Assembly: GCA_023055355.1 (NCBI GenBank)
Contig: JALJCS010000020.1
Coordinates: 7,423,001-7,487,000, forward strand
Direction: 5' to 3'
Origin: Agelaius tricolor
Taxonomy: Eukaryota; Chordata; Aves; Passeriformes; Icteridae
DNA length: 64,000 nt
The notes below the pieces were generated by a model. The model was not told where the DNA came from, did no database searches, and saw nothing but the letters and a program-made list of their open reading frames with translations. The position numbers and the translations under genes were made by a program. Position 1 is the stretch's first letter; every line of letters begins with the position of its first letter. Shown here piece by piece: positions 40,001 to 52,000 of the stretch.

Positions 40001-43000
40001 TTCTTAAACATTCCCTCAAGCCTGGTTCGAGTCTCGTGTGTCCCACATTATTCTGGTTGTTCTTTTCAATACTATTCAAAGGCTGTTCTGTCTGTCTTCA
40101 GAGCTGCTGCTCACTAGTGGATGCTGCATTTGTGATTCAGTCTCTGCAGTAAGCTCAGTACCAGTCCGGACTTGTGCTGTACCTTGAAGTGAAAGCCATA
40201 GGGACTGTTCAGAACTTTCCACCTATTATTTCATCTCCATTTGTTGCAGAGTTTGCTGTGCCTGTGCTGTGTGACACTCAGTATTCTGCATGTATCTGCA
40301 TCGAGCTGCATTCTCGGGCAGTTATGCCAAGCGTTTGGCTCTGCTGGAGCCGGCTGTGCTCACGCTACTGCTAAGCCTTTCAATTAGAAGAATCTTGCAA
40401 GTTTATGTTGGCATTCAAGCTGCTCTGTGCACTGGGTGCTGAAGCACAGCGTACAGACGGAAGGGAGCTGATGGGTTGGCTTTTTTTAGGGATCTGATTA
40501 CTGTTTTTACAAAAGTAACCAGCTACCTCCCCCAGCTTTCCATGGGGCTTTTCATGTAGTCGTCTATAAAACCACAGTGAGGTGAGGGGTTCCTGGAAGG
40601 GGCAAGTTGAACTGCAGGACTGATCTGCTGCTGAAGTGTTCTGAAAACATTTTTGTAGCAAATACTTCTGAGCCCTGGTTTAGACCTTGCAGACAATGAA
40701 CCGCACAGGCTGTGGTGAAGGTACCGGCCGGCTGTCAGCAGAGGGCAGGAGTCCAAGGGCTGCAGAGCTTTTCTTTCGTGCAGATTCTTAGTGTTCATTT
40801 CTTTTACTGTCATGACTCTTTACTCTGTTTTTTAAATTTTTTCTTTTGTTTTTGGCTTTTGGCTGATAGCTTCCTGGTTGCTGTGGGAGATGTTTTTTCA
40901 CTGTGCAAAGTCTGTTTTCGGGTGACCTTGCAGAGGAGGTGCGGTCCGGGCTCCTCTCGCTCCATCTGCCGGCGCTGCAGGTGCGGCTCAGGGCGAGCAC
41001 AGCGGCCCCGGAGCTCTCAGAGCCGGCAGCCCCTCGGGGCTGTGGGCCGGGAATTCAACTCCTGCTGTAGTGGCAGCCCGAAAGGAGTCCAGGTGCTGCT
41101 GCAGCTTCTGTCGGGAAGCAAAGTGCAGTGAGTGGCAATTGTGTCTGCACACAGCAAGAGTGAGTATCTATCAGAGTTCACTTCAGTGATTCACAGACAC
41201 ACACCCCCCCACACACACACACCCCGCCCCCGGTTTAGGAGCTGCTTAGGTTTTTTTCTACAGTGTTGCCAACATCCTTCAGCTTCCTATGAAATTTGAC
41301 AGTTGTTTTAAGCATCAGTCCAGAAGTTTAGTGTGGATAGAAAATTAGGCAGTGTATTTCTGCTGCAGCAGCAGGAGATTCCTCATCTGTCCAGCATCCA
41401 CATGTATAATTTCCCATGCCTGTGGTGGGAGAATAAATCCTAAATGGAATGGGTGGTGAAGGGAAATAGGTTTGGCAGCCTTGTTCCAAAAAGAGTTGTC
41501 TGAATTTGGGATTAAGCGAGTGTATCAGAGATAGGCACCTGGTGCAGTATCTTATGTTATTGCCAGAATGTAGCTAAGTATAGGCACAGGATCAGCATTG
41601 CCAAGATGAAAGCAAATAGTTTTGTGGAGGAGATAATCCAGGAGCTGCTGCATCATTCTCAGCAAGGGGACTGAGGGCTGAAGGGATGGAGATGGCTAAT
41701 CAGCCCCAGCTAATTCCTCAGGTGTTTTCCATTCAGGATTCAAATTGCTGTCTGTGCTGTCACTGTTCCCCGGGCAGATAATCTACTTGCCACATCCTGT
41801 CCTGGTAATGTGAACTTTACACAGAAATAGTCCCATTTGCCAGTTCTGAGCAGCTCTGCTGCAAAAAAGCTCATCTTCCTATTTCTCAGAAAGATGAGAC
41901 TGCAGTGTGTTGGAGATGACTCTAATATGGAAGATGCTTGTCTGTGACACGTTCTTCTTGTTGGTAGCTGGGGGAATGCTCACACACTGCAAAAGGTCTG
42001 ATGCTCACAGTGACGTGACTGTCCAAGGCATTTCTCTGAAAGCCTAAAGCTAATACAGTGAACTTGTTTACTTTGCTTTCTGCAGTGAAAGAAGCAATAA
42101 ATTACTTATCTCCATGCTTTTCCAGGAGGAAACAGTGTAGATTGCAATTCAGCACAAATCCATAACCAGTGGAAAAATCTCATTTATTCCAGGAAGATTA
42201 TCTTTTTAAGGACAGTGCTAAATCTGGGCTATAATTAAAACAGCTTTTTAAAGAAAAAAGAAAAACAATGGATGTTTTTATCATTTTTATCATCATAGTG
42301 ATAGAGAATATCATGTATTCTCTATCACTAATGACCCTCTTTTCTCATTTCTTCTAACCATTTTTAAATGGGTGTAAGGAGTTAGCTGTATATTTCATAA
42401 AAGTATCATTACCTGAAAAAATAATTATGATGATCTTGAAATTAAGGAAATCAGTTTTGAAAAGAAGCAAGTGCTTAATGGAGGTGAGACCAGCTGTGCT
42501 TCCCAGGAACGTGCTTGAAGCGCTTCATGGAAAAATGTACGAGGCCTTCATGCAACACTGGTAGGAAATTCATAATAATTCAGACGAAGTGCATCCTATA
42601 AATAGCAGAGCTGGATTCATTAGGACAGGAGGCAGATGGAGAAAATCTAAAACTTGTTTGTTTCTTTTTAAGGCACTATAATGCTTATGAAAAGTGTCAG
42701 CTTGCTGTCAGAGAGGGAAAACCCTCCAGTGCAGCAGCAACTTTCTCGTTACCAGTTTTTCATCCCTGCTAATGAGCAGCCTCCATGAGGGGCATTCTTG
42801 GTACTCCTGCTGCTTTCCCCTGGCATAGCCAGGCTGACCCAGAAGAGCTGCAGTGCTGGGAGAGGAGCAGGGGAGGCAGGAGGGAGGACAGAGCTGTGGT
42901 GGTGTGGAGCACTCACTGGCTCTGTTTGAGACAGGTGCCAATAGGGCAGAGGCATAAATGTAGTTGAAAAGGGGGGACTGTGGAGTGAAGTGGGAATCAT

Positions 43001-46000
43001 CCACCACCTGCTAAGGAGTTATGCCCCAAAGCAGGAAGGTACTGGTGGTTGGTAGAGAAAATGCTGTGCATTATTGAAGAGAGAAGGTGAAGGTATTTTT
43101 GAGATGCTCTTACAGTAGTAAGTAGGAAAAAGGAGAGGCTTTCATGCATGGAGAGAGGTAATGACAGAGAACGGGTGAGAGGTGCGTGACTGGAATGCAG
43201 CTGTGGCCACAGGAGGGGAGCAGAGGGGAGGGGGTTGGAGCATCTCAGCATTCACACACAGCAAGGTGCAGAGGAAGGAAGTGTGTCTAGTCAAAAAGGA
43301 GTGTGCAGACTGACAGGAAGGGCACATCACAGACTGCATTTAAATAACCCGGACAGAGTAACAGTGTGGGGCTGTTTCCAAGTGTGACAAAATTACAACT
43401 GGGTACTTCCAAACAGAAGACTGTGGCTGAACAATTGCATCCTGCTGAACCACAGGCAAGTCTGAGCTCAGATACAGAAGCAGGAAATGTTCTGTATGAA
43501 TATTATCTGTTAATGAACCTGCCTTCATCTCTTCTGCTGATCTGATTTACATTTCAGCAAAGCTTCCTTAAAAGATAACAGTGTCAAAATTCCAGTAGGC
43601 TATCCTAAGAGATTTTTAAGTATTAGTGTTCAGGAAAGCAACACCAGGCGCTTATCAGCAGTGTTTTTTCTTGAGAAGTTCTTAGGTTGCCAATTCACCT
43701 TGTGAAGTGGCAGGGGAAAGGGGTGATATGAAGGTCGTATTGGAGTCAGATAATCACAGACTTATTCAAGGAATGGAGAAAAGCTGTACAACTGTTCATG
43801 CTTCATGGCTTAAGTAATGGTAGTTTTTCCTCAGCATTCAATATAGAGGGCAATGATCCCAGTGCAAGGGCAGGACACTCAAGAAGAGGAAAGTCAGTGG
43901 TATGGATTGGCAGGATGCCTTTGGGGGTTGCCATCTGTTGTGTTTGCACGTATCCCTGGGGTGTCATGTGTAGCAGGCAAGTGGTGGCATTGAAAGGAGA
44001 CACGGCGTGGAGCAGGTTCAGTATCCGGTCACTGGAGAAGGACCCGGGCGTGCTGGGATGCACATGAGAGGCTGAGCATGGAAAGTATGAACCAGTACAT
44101 GGATCCTCGTGGATCCTTGTGCATAGATGGGATTTTTGGTATGGAACAAACCTTGGCTGATGGTGTTTGCTTGCTTTCAGTGGGATAAGTACCAGCTGTA
44201 CAGCCAGGGGGTTAACACAGCTTGTGTTCATAGACAGTGTTAGAGGGCTGAGTTCTGAGATCTTGACTCAAAAAGCTACAGAGCCATATGAAGGATGTGG
44301 AGAAATACTTTAATTTAAAATCAAGGCTCTTATTTCAGGAAGCCTTTAGCAACAGGGAAGAAAAAAAATATATATCCACTGGATAGGACAGCATTGCTGG
44401 AAGATGTCTAAAATATGATAGTCTGTGATGTGTGTATGAGAGATGGGTGATTTTGAAGAGAAAGTGCTGAAGAGAGAAAGTGATTTGTGTTTGGAGATTT
44501 CCTGTCTTACTAGTGGAAAACTTGCTTTGAATTATGCTATAATTCTAGGAGAGTATCTTGTTATGTGAAGAACATTCTTTTCATGTGTACAAATAATAAA
44601 AATTACTTTGCTCAAAACAAGCTTGAAATTGCCTCTTTGCCCAGGCTTCTTCACACCTTTATGCTTTCTTTGATGTCATGTTTTTCTAGAAATCCTCTCC
44701 TAGGTAATGCTTGCTGCATAACCTAATGCTTACTTACTGCAAACATCCCAAAGGCCAGCAGACCAGCTACAGTGACTGCAGATGAGTCTTGTTGACCAGA
44801 GCTTGCTTGTGCCCTCATGCACTCACCAAGGCAATTTAGGGGTTTAGTTTCTTTGTTCACATAACCTGAACAGCACTTTGAGATGGTTTGTCTGGCCAGT
44901 CCTTTAAGCAAATGCTTGGCGTACTCCACCCTTATTGATGCAGTGTGTCATGCTACACTTAGTGAAAGAAGATAGATAAAAATTGCTTCAAATTGTTCAG
45001 CAATTTGGAGTGATGGAGTTCTTGCCTAAGATCCTTTTAAGGTGGGTAGATGCATAAATACTAATCCTATGGATGAGGAAGTCAGAACACGATGGTACTG
45101 TCAGTTACTCAGCATCACAAAAGGAAATCCTTGGCAGAGCTGGCAATAGCTCTCATTCCTGTCATGCTGGAACTGCACAGCTGATACAGTGACTCTGGGG
45201 ATCTGCAGTGAACAGATGTGACTGTCACAGTCTCCCAGAGTGGGACAATGCCGGCGTCGTTCTGTGCTGAATGTCTGAACTAGAGTCAGTGTTCCTCCTT
45301 GCCACCCACACTTGGGGATTCTGGTCACTTTGACATCTTGCCTGTTCCTTCTGTCCCTAGGTGTGTGCAGGGTGTGGCTGACAGGATGGTGTAGCTCACT
45401 CTGTTTGATCCTGCTCTTTGTGTCTCTGAAAGTATTGAGAGATATTTGAACAAGGACAGGAGTACAAGGTGAATTTGCAGCCCAGTCTAGAGATGCAAAG
45501 CAGTAATTGTCACAGGCAAAAATCGTCCCTTGTCACCACCTGCATTCTGGGCAGCTCATAGCATAGCACAGATTTCAGAAAGAACTGTCAACCTTAAGAC
45601 AATTGCCAGCCTTTATTGACAACCTTAAGGTGTTGGTGTCTCCACCATTTCCAGCAATTGTGGATAGAATGTCTTGGACATGACAAAAGCTCTTCTTTCT
45701 GTGTTGTCACAGCTTTCGGTTGTTCTCTTAGGTTATTAAATTAGGGGTATGTGTTTGTTTATACATTGTGTTCTCTGCCTCTCTTGCTTCTGTTCTCCTC
45801 TTGCCCCACCTGCAGGCTTTGAATTATTGTACCAGCCAGATGTGGTCCGACTGTACCTCTCCATCCTCACTGAAAGTCAGAACTTCAACACTCTGGAAGC
45901 TGCAGCAGGAGCTTTGCAGAACCTTAGTGCTGGCAACTGGACGGTGAGTGCAGTCTTCAGTCTTTTTTTGTTTCCTTTGTGTAAGTAAAGAGCAAGGGGA

Positions 46001-49000
46001 TGTCCCATTGTAGGTGCACTGTTACTTTGTACATTTGTATCTCCTTTAAAAACGAAGGAGGTGGGAATGTCGAGGAAATCAGTTCCATTCACCTATTGAA
46101 CACATTTTGCATCTTCTGGGCTGGTGAAGTTTACATAGTGGAACTATGCTCGGTGCCACCACTTCAGCCACTTAAGCATTGCTTTGTCCATTCAGAAAAG
46201 CCTGGTATTAGATAGTTATGTGTTCTGAATACTTAATTTGTTGGATTGACAGTGTGCTGAGGAAACTGCACTCCAGAGTGTCCCCTAATACCCTCTGTGA
46301 AGCATCCCCAGCGCTAATCAGGCAGTTCTTGCAAAGATTTGCCTGATTACTTCTAGAACTGCTCAGCAAAGTGGGACTGATGGCAGCCTGAGGGTTGGCA
46401 GGGTGGTGTTTCACAGCTGCCTGCCAGCTTACTTTAAATAATACAGGTTTGTTTGAAAAACAATCATGAAACAGAATAAAACCATGAAATTGGAGGAGGA
46501 GGAAGATAACAGATCTTTAGATGCTTTAGTGTTTCCTCCAAGTGACCTCTTTTTTCCTAATCCAGAGGGATGTGTTTTCACACCAAGGTGTGTACAGAAC
46601 AGATGCTGGCAGATGATGCTCCTTCCTTCTGTTCCTGCCCTCTTTCCCCAGAGCTGTATGATGAACTCATACACCCTTTCTTCCTTGGTTCTTGGTGGAC
46701 TTGAATGAAGGGTTAAGGCAATGGGATAAACCAGCACGCACAACCTAACTGGTCTTTGCAGAGAAAAAATGGGTTACAGCACTGAAGGAAATGCCAGGGG
46801 CAAGGGAAGAGCAGGTATATGAACTCACAGTACTGGGTGTTGTTTCTTTTCCCCCGTGTCCCAACCAGTGGTCCACGTACATCCGTGCGACGGTGCGGAA
46901 GGAGCGGGGGCTGCCGGTGCTCGTGGAGCTGCTCCAGTCTGACTCGGACAAGGTTGTGAGGGCTGTGTCCATTGCCCTGAGAAACCTCTCCATGGATCGT
47001 CGCAATAAAGATCTCATAGGTATCTTCTGAACTTCTCTAACCAGCCTGGGAGCTTGGAGACCCTTGAGAGACCTGAGGTTTTGTCCCTTGTGCTGAGGAT
47101 TTGTTCTCTCTGCAGTTCCATCCATGCTCTCTGGGATTGAGCTGTATCTGCCCAGTGGGGAGCTGTCAGCTCAGAATGTATTTCCAGCCCACTCAGACAA
47201 GCTGTGGCTTGAAGGAGATCTCTAACTTGGGAGAACCATTAGGTGTACTTGGTGTACTTTTTTGCAGGAGAGTAGTGTGTGTAGGTGTGCAGAGGGCTGG
47301 ATGGGTTAAGAGGTTTCTTATCTTTTCCTTAGCTCTGGCTGTTGTGGGACTTGTGCTCATAGATGTTGCTCCTTAGGCCTGCCTGCTACTCCAATTAGAG
47401 AGGGAGTCTGGGCTTTTTTATGCTGAGTTAACCTGGAGATGTGCAAGGAGCTCTAAAGTTGTACCTTTGGGTTTTTTGCTTCCTCCCTCATCCTTTTGCC
47501 TGGTGGGTACTTGTAGAAGCTGGACTCTAAACAACTTAATATTCTTCAAGTTGGTGTTCAGCACTGCTCTAGTTCCTATCCAAAGTGGCAAATAACATTC
47601 ACCTGCCAATAAGCAGGAATCTTGAAAGATTCAGCTGAGATGAGTTTTTTCCTGTAGATGACTTCTGTATTTAACTAAGGTACTTGTTTAAATTCTAGCC
47701 TTGTCAAGCCAGGAAATACTGGTGACATTTTTAGGGCCATCATTGAAGTTGATACTGGCAAATAGCAAGGTGGGATTCTACCTTAATATGTCAGGTTCTC
47801 ATTTTAATAGTTCAGAGGTGTAGCCAGGCAAATGGTACAGATGGATACCTGGGAATGATAAAGTCCAGATTCCCTGTTTTTTCTCAAGTACTATACATGG
47901 AGAAGACTAACTGCACCCAGGAGAAAAGGCTCTCTTAGCTTTGTTGGAGAAGGTTAATAAATGCATGGCTGCACACCTTGCCTCAGAAGGCCTATTACAG
48001 GGCTAAGTTGAGTAAACCATGTGCGTGTATTAGCATGAATACCTGGCATTAGCAGCTACTGGATGCTTTTTTGCCTCAGGCTTTGCAAAATATGATAGAT
48101 GTGGGCTGTAAAATTCTCAGTAAAAATGCCTTTTTTCTCTCCTCAATACCTTTCAGAATCTGTGATGAAGGACTTTATTTTAGCTTTATTAGCTGTCAAT
48201 CGCCTTGAAATAATGAATGAATGATAAAAACCCTGTGAAGTTACAGTCTTGTGGTTTAAAACACATGCATTATAAGGGATTTTTTTCAACATGGCAAACA
48301 CCATTTTATCATTCAGGATGGGAAGCTGAAATGATTATTAGGGCTGCCTAATGGTATCTCTTCCCCTTATCTAGGTAGTTATGCCATGGGTGAGCTGGTA
48401 AGAAATTTGCCCAGCAGGCAGCAGAGATCTGCAAAGAACCTGGAAGAGGACACTGTGGTTGCAGTGTTGAATACCATCCATGAAATCATTACTGACAGCT
48501 CAGAAAATGCAAGGTCTCTGATCCAGACACAGGGCATTCAGAAGCTGGTAGCTATCAGCAAGTCAAGGTAAGTGACAATTGAAAGCAAAATGCATAAGAA
48601 CTCCTTGCAAACATGAAAATGTCACTATGAACAGCAGCTTTTGCTTTGTGAAAGTATTGGAGCATCCCAACCTTTCAGAGCTGTAATTTCAGCAGTTAAT
48701 ATAAACAAAGTAAAAACAGCCAGCACCTTTAAAAGGTACTTGATGAAAAAGGTTAATTGATGAGTCACTTCAGTCGTGTTAAGACGTGCTCTCTCCTTGT
48801 CCTTGTCATTTTAGCACCATATATACATTTACCAGGCAGCATTTGCAGTGAAACCATGATCTTTGATTGTAGTTTGGAAGGCCTTTTTTCTGTGGCAGTG
48901 TTCCACTGCTGGAATGCCAGTGATGAAATCTGTTTCTTTCAAGTGAAATGGTTAATGATGTGTGGTAATTGTTCTGGCCAAAGGGCTGCTGGTGAGGATT

Positions 49001-52000
49001 TGAAGTGACAAATTTTCTTCCATTTAAAAACTCTGTTCTGACTGCTGTAGAGGAAACTTTGTTTTGTGTAGTTCATGTCGTTAGACATGGCAGGTGTGTT
49101 TGCTACAGACTTCTGGGAGAGTGGCTGAAGTAGTCTTCTTGGGTTGTATTGTTACAAAATAGGAGAGCCACCAAAAATCTAGGCCTGTTCTAGATTATAA
49201 AAGGTGTCTGTGTACTGACTTAATAAGGAGTAGATAAAATTTCATTTTCAATTTAAAAACAGCTTACATTTTTTTGCTGACTGAAATTACTGTGTAAAGT
49301 GTTCTAAACCATGGAGCAACTTCATTGAATTGTGAGGAATAGATGTACATTGGGATGAAGGTTTGAAAAGCAGTTTAGAACGTTTTTTTGGTTTGGGTTT
49401 TTTTTTTCATGAAAATCCAGGCAGAATGGAATCTGTCTGTTCTTTGTTCATGACAGCTACAAGACAAAAGTGTCACCAGGGCTGCTGACCTGACCTGACA
49501 GTGCTTGTCCAGCAATACATGTGAAAACACAGAAATGTGCAAAATTTGTAACATTTCAGTTTCTGGTTTTGTCAGCAAATACCTATAGATATTAAGAAGT
49601 CACTGAATGATTTCACATCTATCCCATTACTTATAGGTTCGAATAATAGCTGTGTGGAGTATTAGGTATTAACATAGAAATAGTTGGACAGTGCTTGATA
49701 CTTAAACTGTCATTTTATCTTGCAAATCAGCCAGTCTCCCAGAGAAACAAAAGCAGCATCTCACATTCTTCAGATGATCTGGAGCTATAAAGAACTACGA
49801 AATGCCCTTCAGAAGGATGGGTGGAACAAGTCACACTTTCAGGTAAAGATCTTAAATAAGTTCTGGAAATGCCTGAATGGAGATGTCCTTACTTAGGCCA
49901 ACCTTGCAGTCTGTAGATCTTGGTTTTCACTTCTGTTCTTCCAGGTGAGAGCACAGTGGATTGTACCCTACTCAGTAATACCATCCTGCATAGAGTTCTG
50001 GCTGTACTTTGCTGTGGTCTGTGGAGTGCAGCTCTTTAGATTTGGGGAGTTTGCCATCTTGTACAGCCTAAATGCCCCAATTTATCAGTGGAAGAATTAG
50101 CATGTCTTGTCTTGGTTGTGTCTCCTTTGAAATGTTCTGTACAGCAGCCTAGGGCAGCCACCTCTGTTTGACATGCAGCCTCCTCACCTTTTCTTGTGGA
50201 AGGCTTTTGCTTCTTTCAGAGGGCAACAGTGCTGCCATTGAGAAAACAGGGAGACAACTCCTCTATCAAATCTATGTGAAAATACAAAATCCTCCAGTTC
50301 CATATTACCAACAGAAGGGGGGCTTAAGTGCATTCCATAATCTCTCTCTGTGCTGTTGGTTCATTTATTTGTATTGTTCAGTTTCCATGAGTAGCAATTT
50401 GGTGTTTGTGTGGTTTTTCTCTTGTAGTCTGTTTCTGCAGCTCCAAAGGGCTCCAAAGGTACTGCTGGCAGGTCTGGCTATGATGACAGCACTTTGCCTC
50501 TGGTGGATAAAAGTCAAGGTCAGTTCTTCTCTTTATTGCTTGTCATATAGTGCTTTACTGGTTTTCTGGATTTGCTGTGACTGTTACAGCACAAGGGGGT
50601 AAAAATGCATTGTTCATGTGTGATTTTTACCCCACAGTCTCCAAATAATCAGTCTCTATTACCTGGAGATGGATAGAATTTCTTTCCTTCCAAAATGTAC
50701 ACTACTGATACTGTTTTCTCAACTTGGATGCAGTGTTATCAGTTTAATCTTCCTGCAAGTGGAGTCGACCTTACCCCTACTCTGTACTGGAGTCTTTCCA
50801 TTTTTTAAATAGAGGTGCCCATTTTGGCACAGCCTCTTCCTCTACCATGCAGGACTTTTTTATTGGAGATGAGTTTATTCAAGCTCCAACTAATCCTGCC
50901 TGTGCTTTTTCATGAGGCACAGCCACACCAACATCAGTGTAGCACCAGCTTTGATTTCACCATGATTGCTGTGTCTCTGAGCCTGGCTCTGGTTGCTAAG
51001 AGCAGGATTTGCCTGGTGCACTTTGTCTGGTTTAACTGCAGGCTACTGCAGAAACAACAGCTCTACACTGCCCTGCCTGTTCCACCTTCCCTGTCTTTGA
51101 TCAAACCTGACACATGATGGAGACTGAGGATGATTTGGGTCAGCTTGCTGATGTGACAAGAAACTTGTTTTCTTTGTGGATTAGTTTTCTGTTGGCTCAG
51201 CAGGCTGCTGGATTGGCTGGTGTGCCATGAGAAGCTTCACCCTTACTTACTTTCCTTCTCTTTTACTCTGGAGAGACCAAAGAGAAGCTTGTTAATCGTG
51301 GTAGGTAGTCCAAAGCAGAACTGTGGTTTCTGTTGGGGAGAGAAAGCCCTGTATTACAGTGCCAAAGCAGAACAGACATGGCTTACATGTGCTCTCTGGA
51401 GAATTTGATTCAGACTTCCCTTTCTGAATGGATAACAATGGAATAGTTTGGGAATTTTTTTACAATAATCTCTGCATTCAGTACTTTATCAACCTCTCTG
51501 GTTTTGTGACTAATTCAGAGCTACCAGGTTTTGAGAAAAGCAAATATACTTCAAGTTGTTCAAATGCTTCTGTTTTCTAGATAATGAGAAGTCTGGGAGT
51601 CGTGATATGATACCTATGGATGAACTTGGCCCAGGTAAATTCCGTCATAGATCAAACTCTCTGTCTGTTCCAATAGAGCACACTGTCACTCACAGGAAAG
51701 TTCAACTGTTTCTCTAGGAGATATTATTTCAGATGGATAAAGCTGACATTTAAAACAAAACATTACCTCACAAAAGATTGGTCATCGTCTTTTTTTTTCT
51801 TTGTGTACATGTAGAGTGTCACACCAATTTCCCCCACTACTTCATGCATATATTGGAGGTACACTGACCCAGCTTTCATTCTGCTCTTTGGTCCCTGAGG
51901 CAGCTGCATTCCCTATTACAGATCTGGAAGTCTCCAGGATTCTGAAAGAAAGAGTTGAAAATTTACTTCAATGTATTGCTTGTATTTAAATCTGTTCTGC

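Larger units (their letters stand above)
22063..45815 (+). other. ARVCF: ARVCF large intron (23.75 kb, phase 1)
   Basis: This is the largest intron in the window, from gtaatg to a cacctgcag acceptor. It holds the CR1 tail near 30735-30932, a MIR-like relic near 29060-29150, a G12 run at 25386-25397, a CA-rich microsatellite at 41191-41231, two CpG-rich patches (35866-35945 and 40915-41110) and a perfect 15-bp hairpin at 42296-42330. Many short ORFs occur, the longest 204 codons at 38869-39483. None shows a known domain. No nested gene can be supported. Confidence 0.85.

Noticed and set aside
40023..40033. tRNA-like B box (ggttcgagtct)
   Set aside because: No A box at the right distance upstream and no foldable acceptor or anticodon arms. 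It is a chance match.
46745..47125. 126-codon antisense ORF across exon f
   Set aside because: It is a shadow of the real ARVCF exon at 46869-47019.
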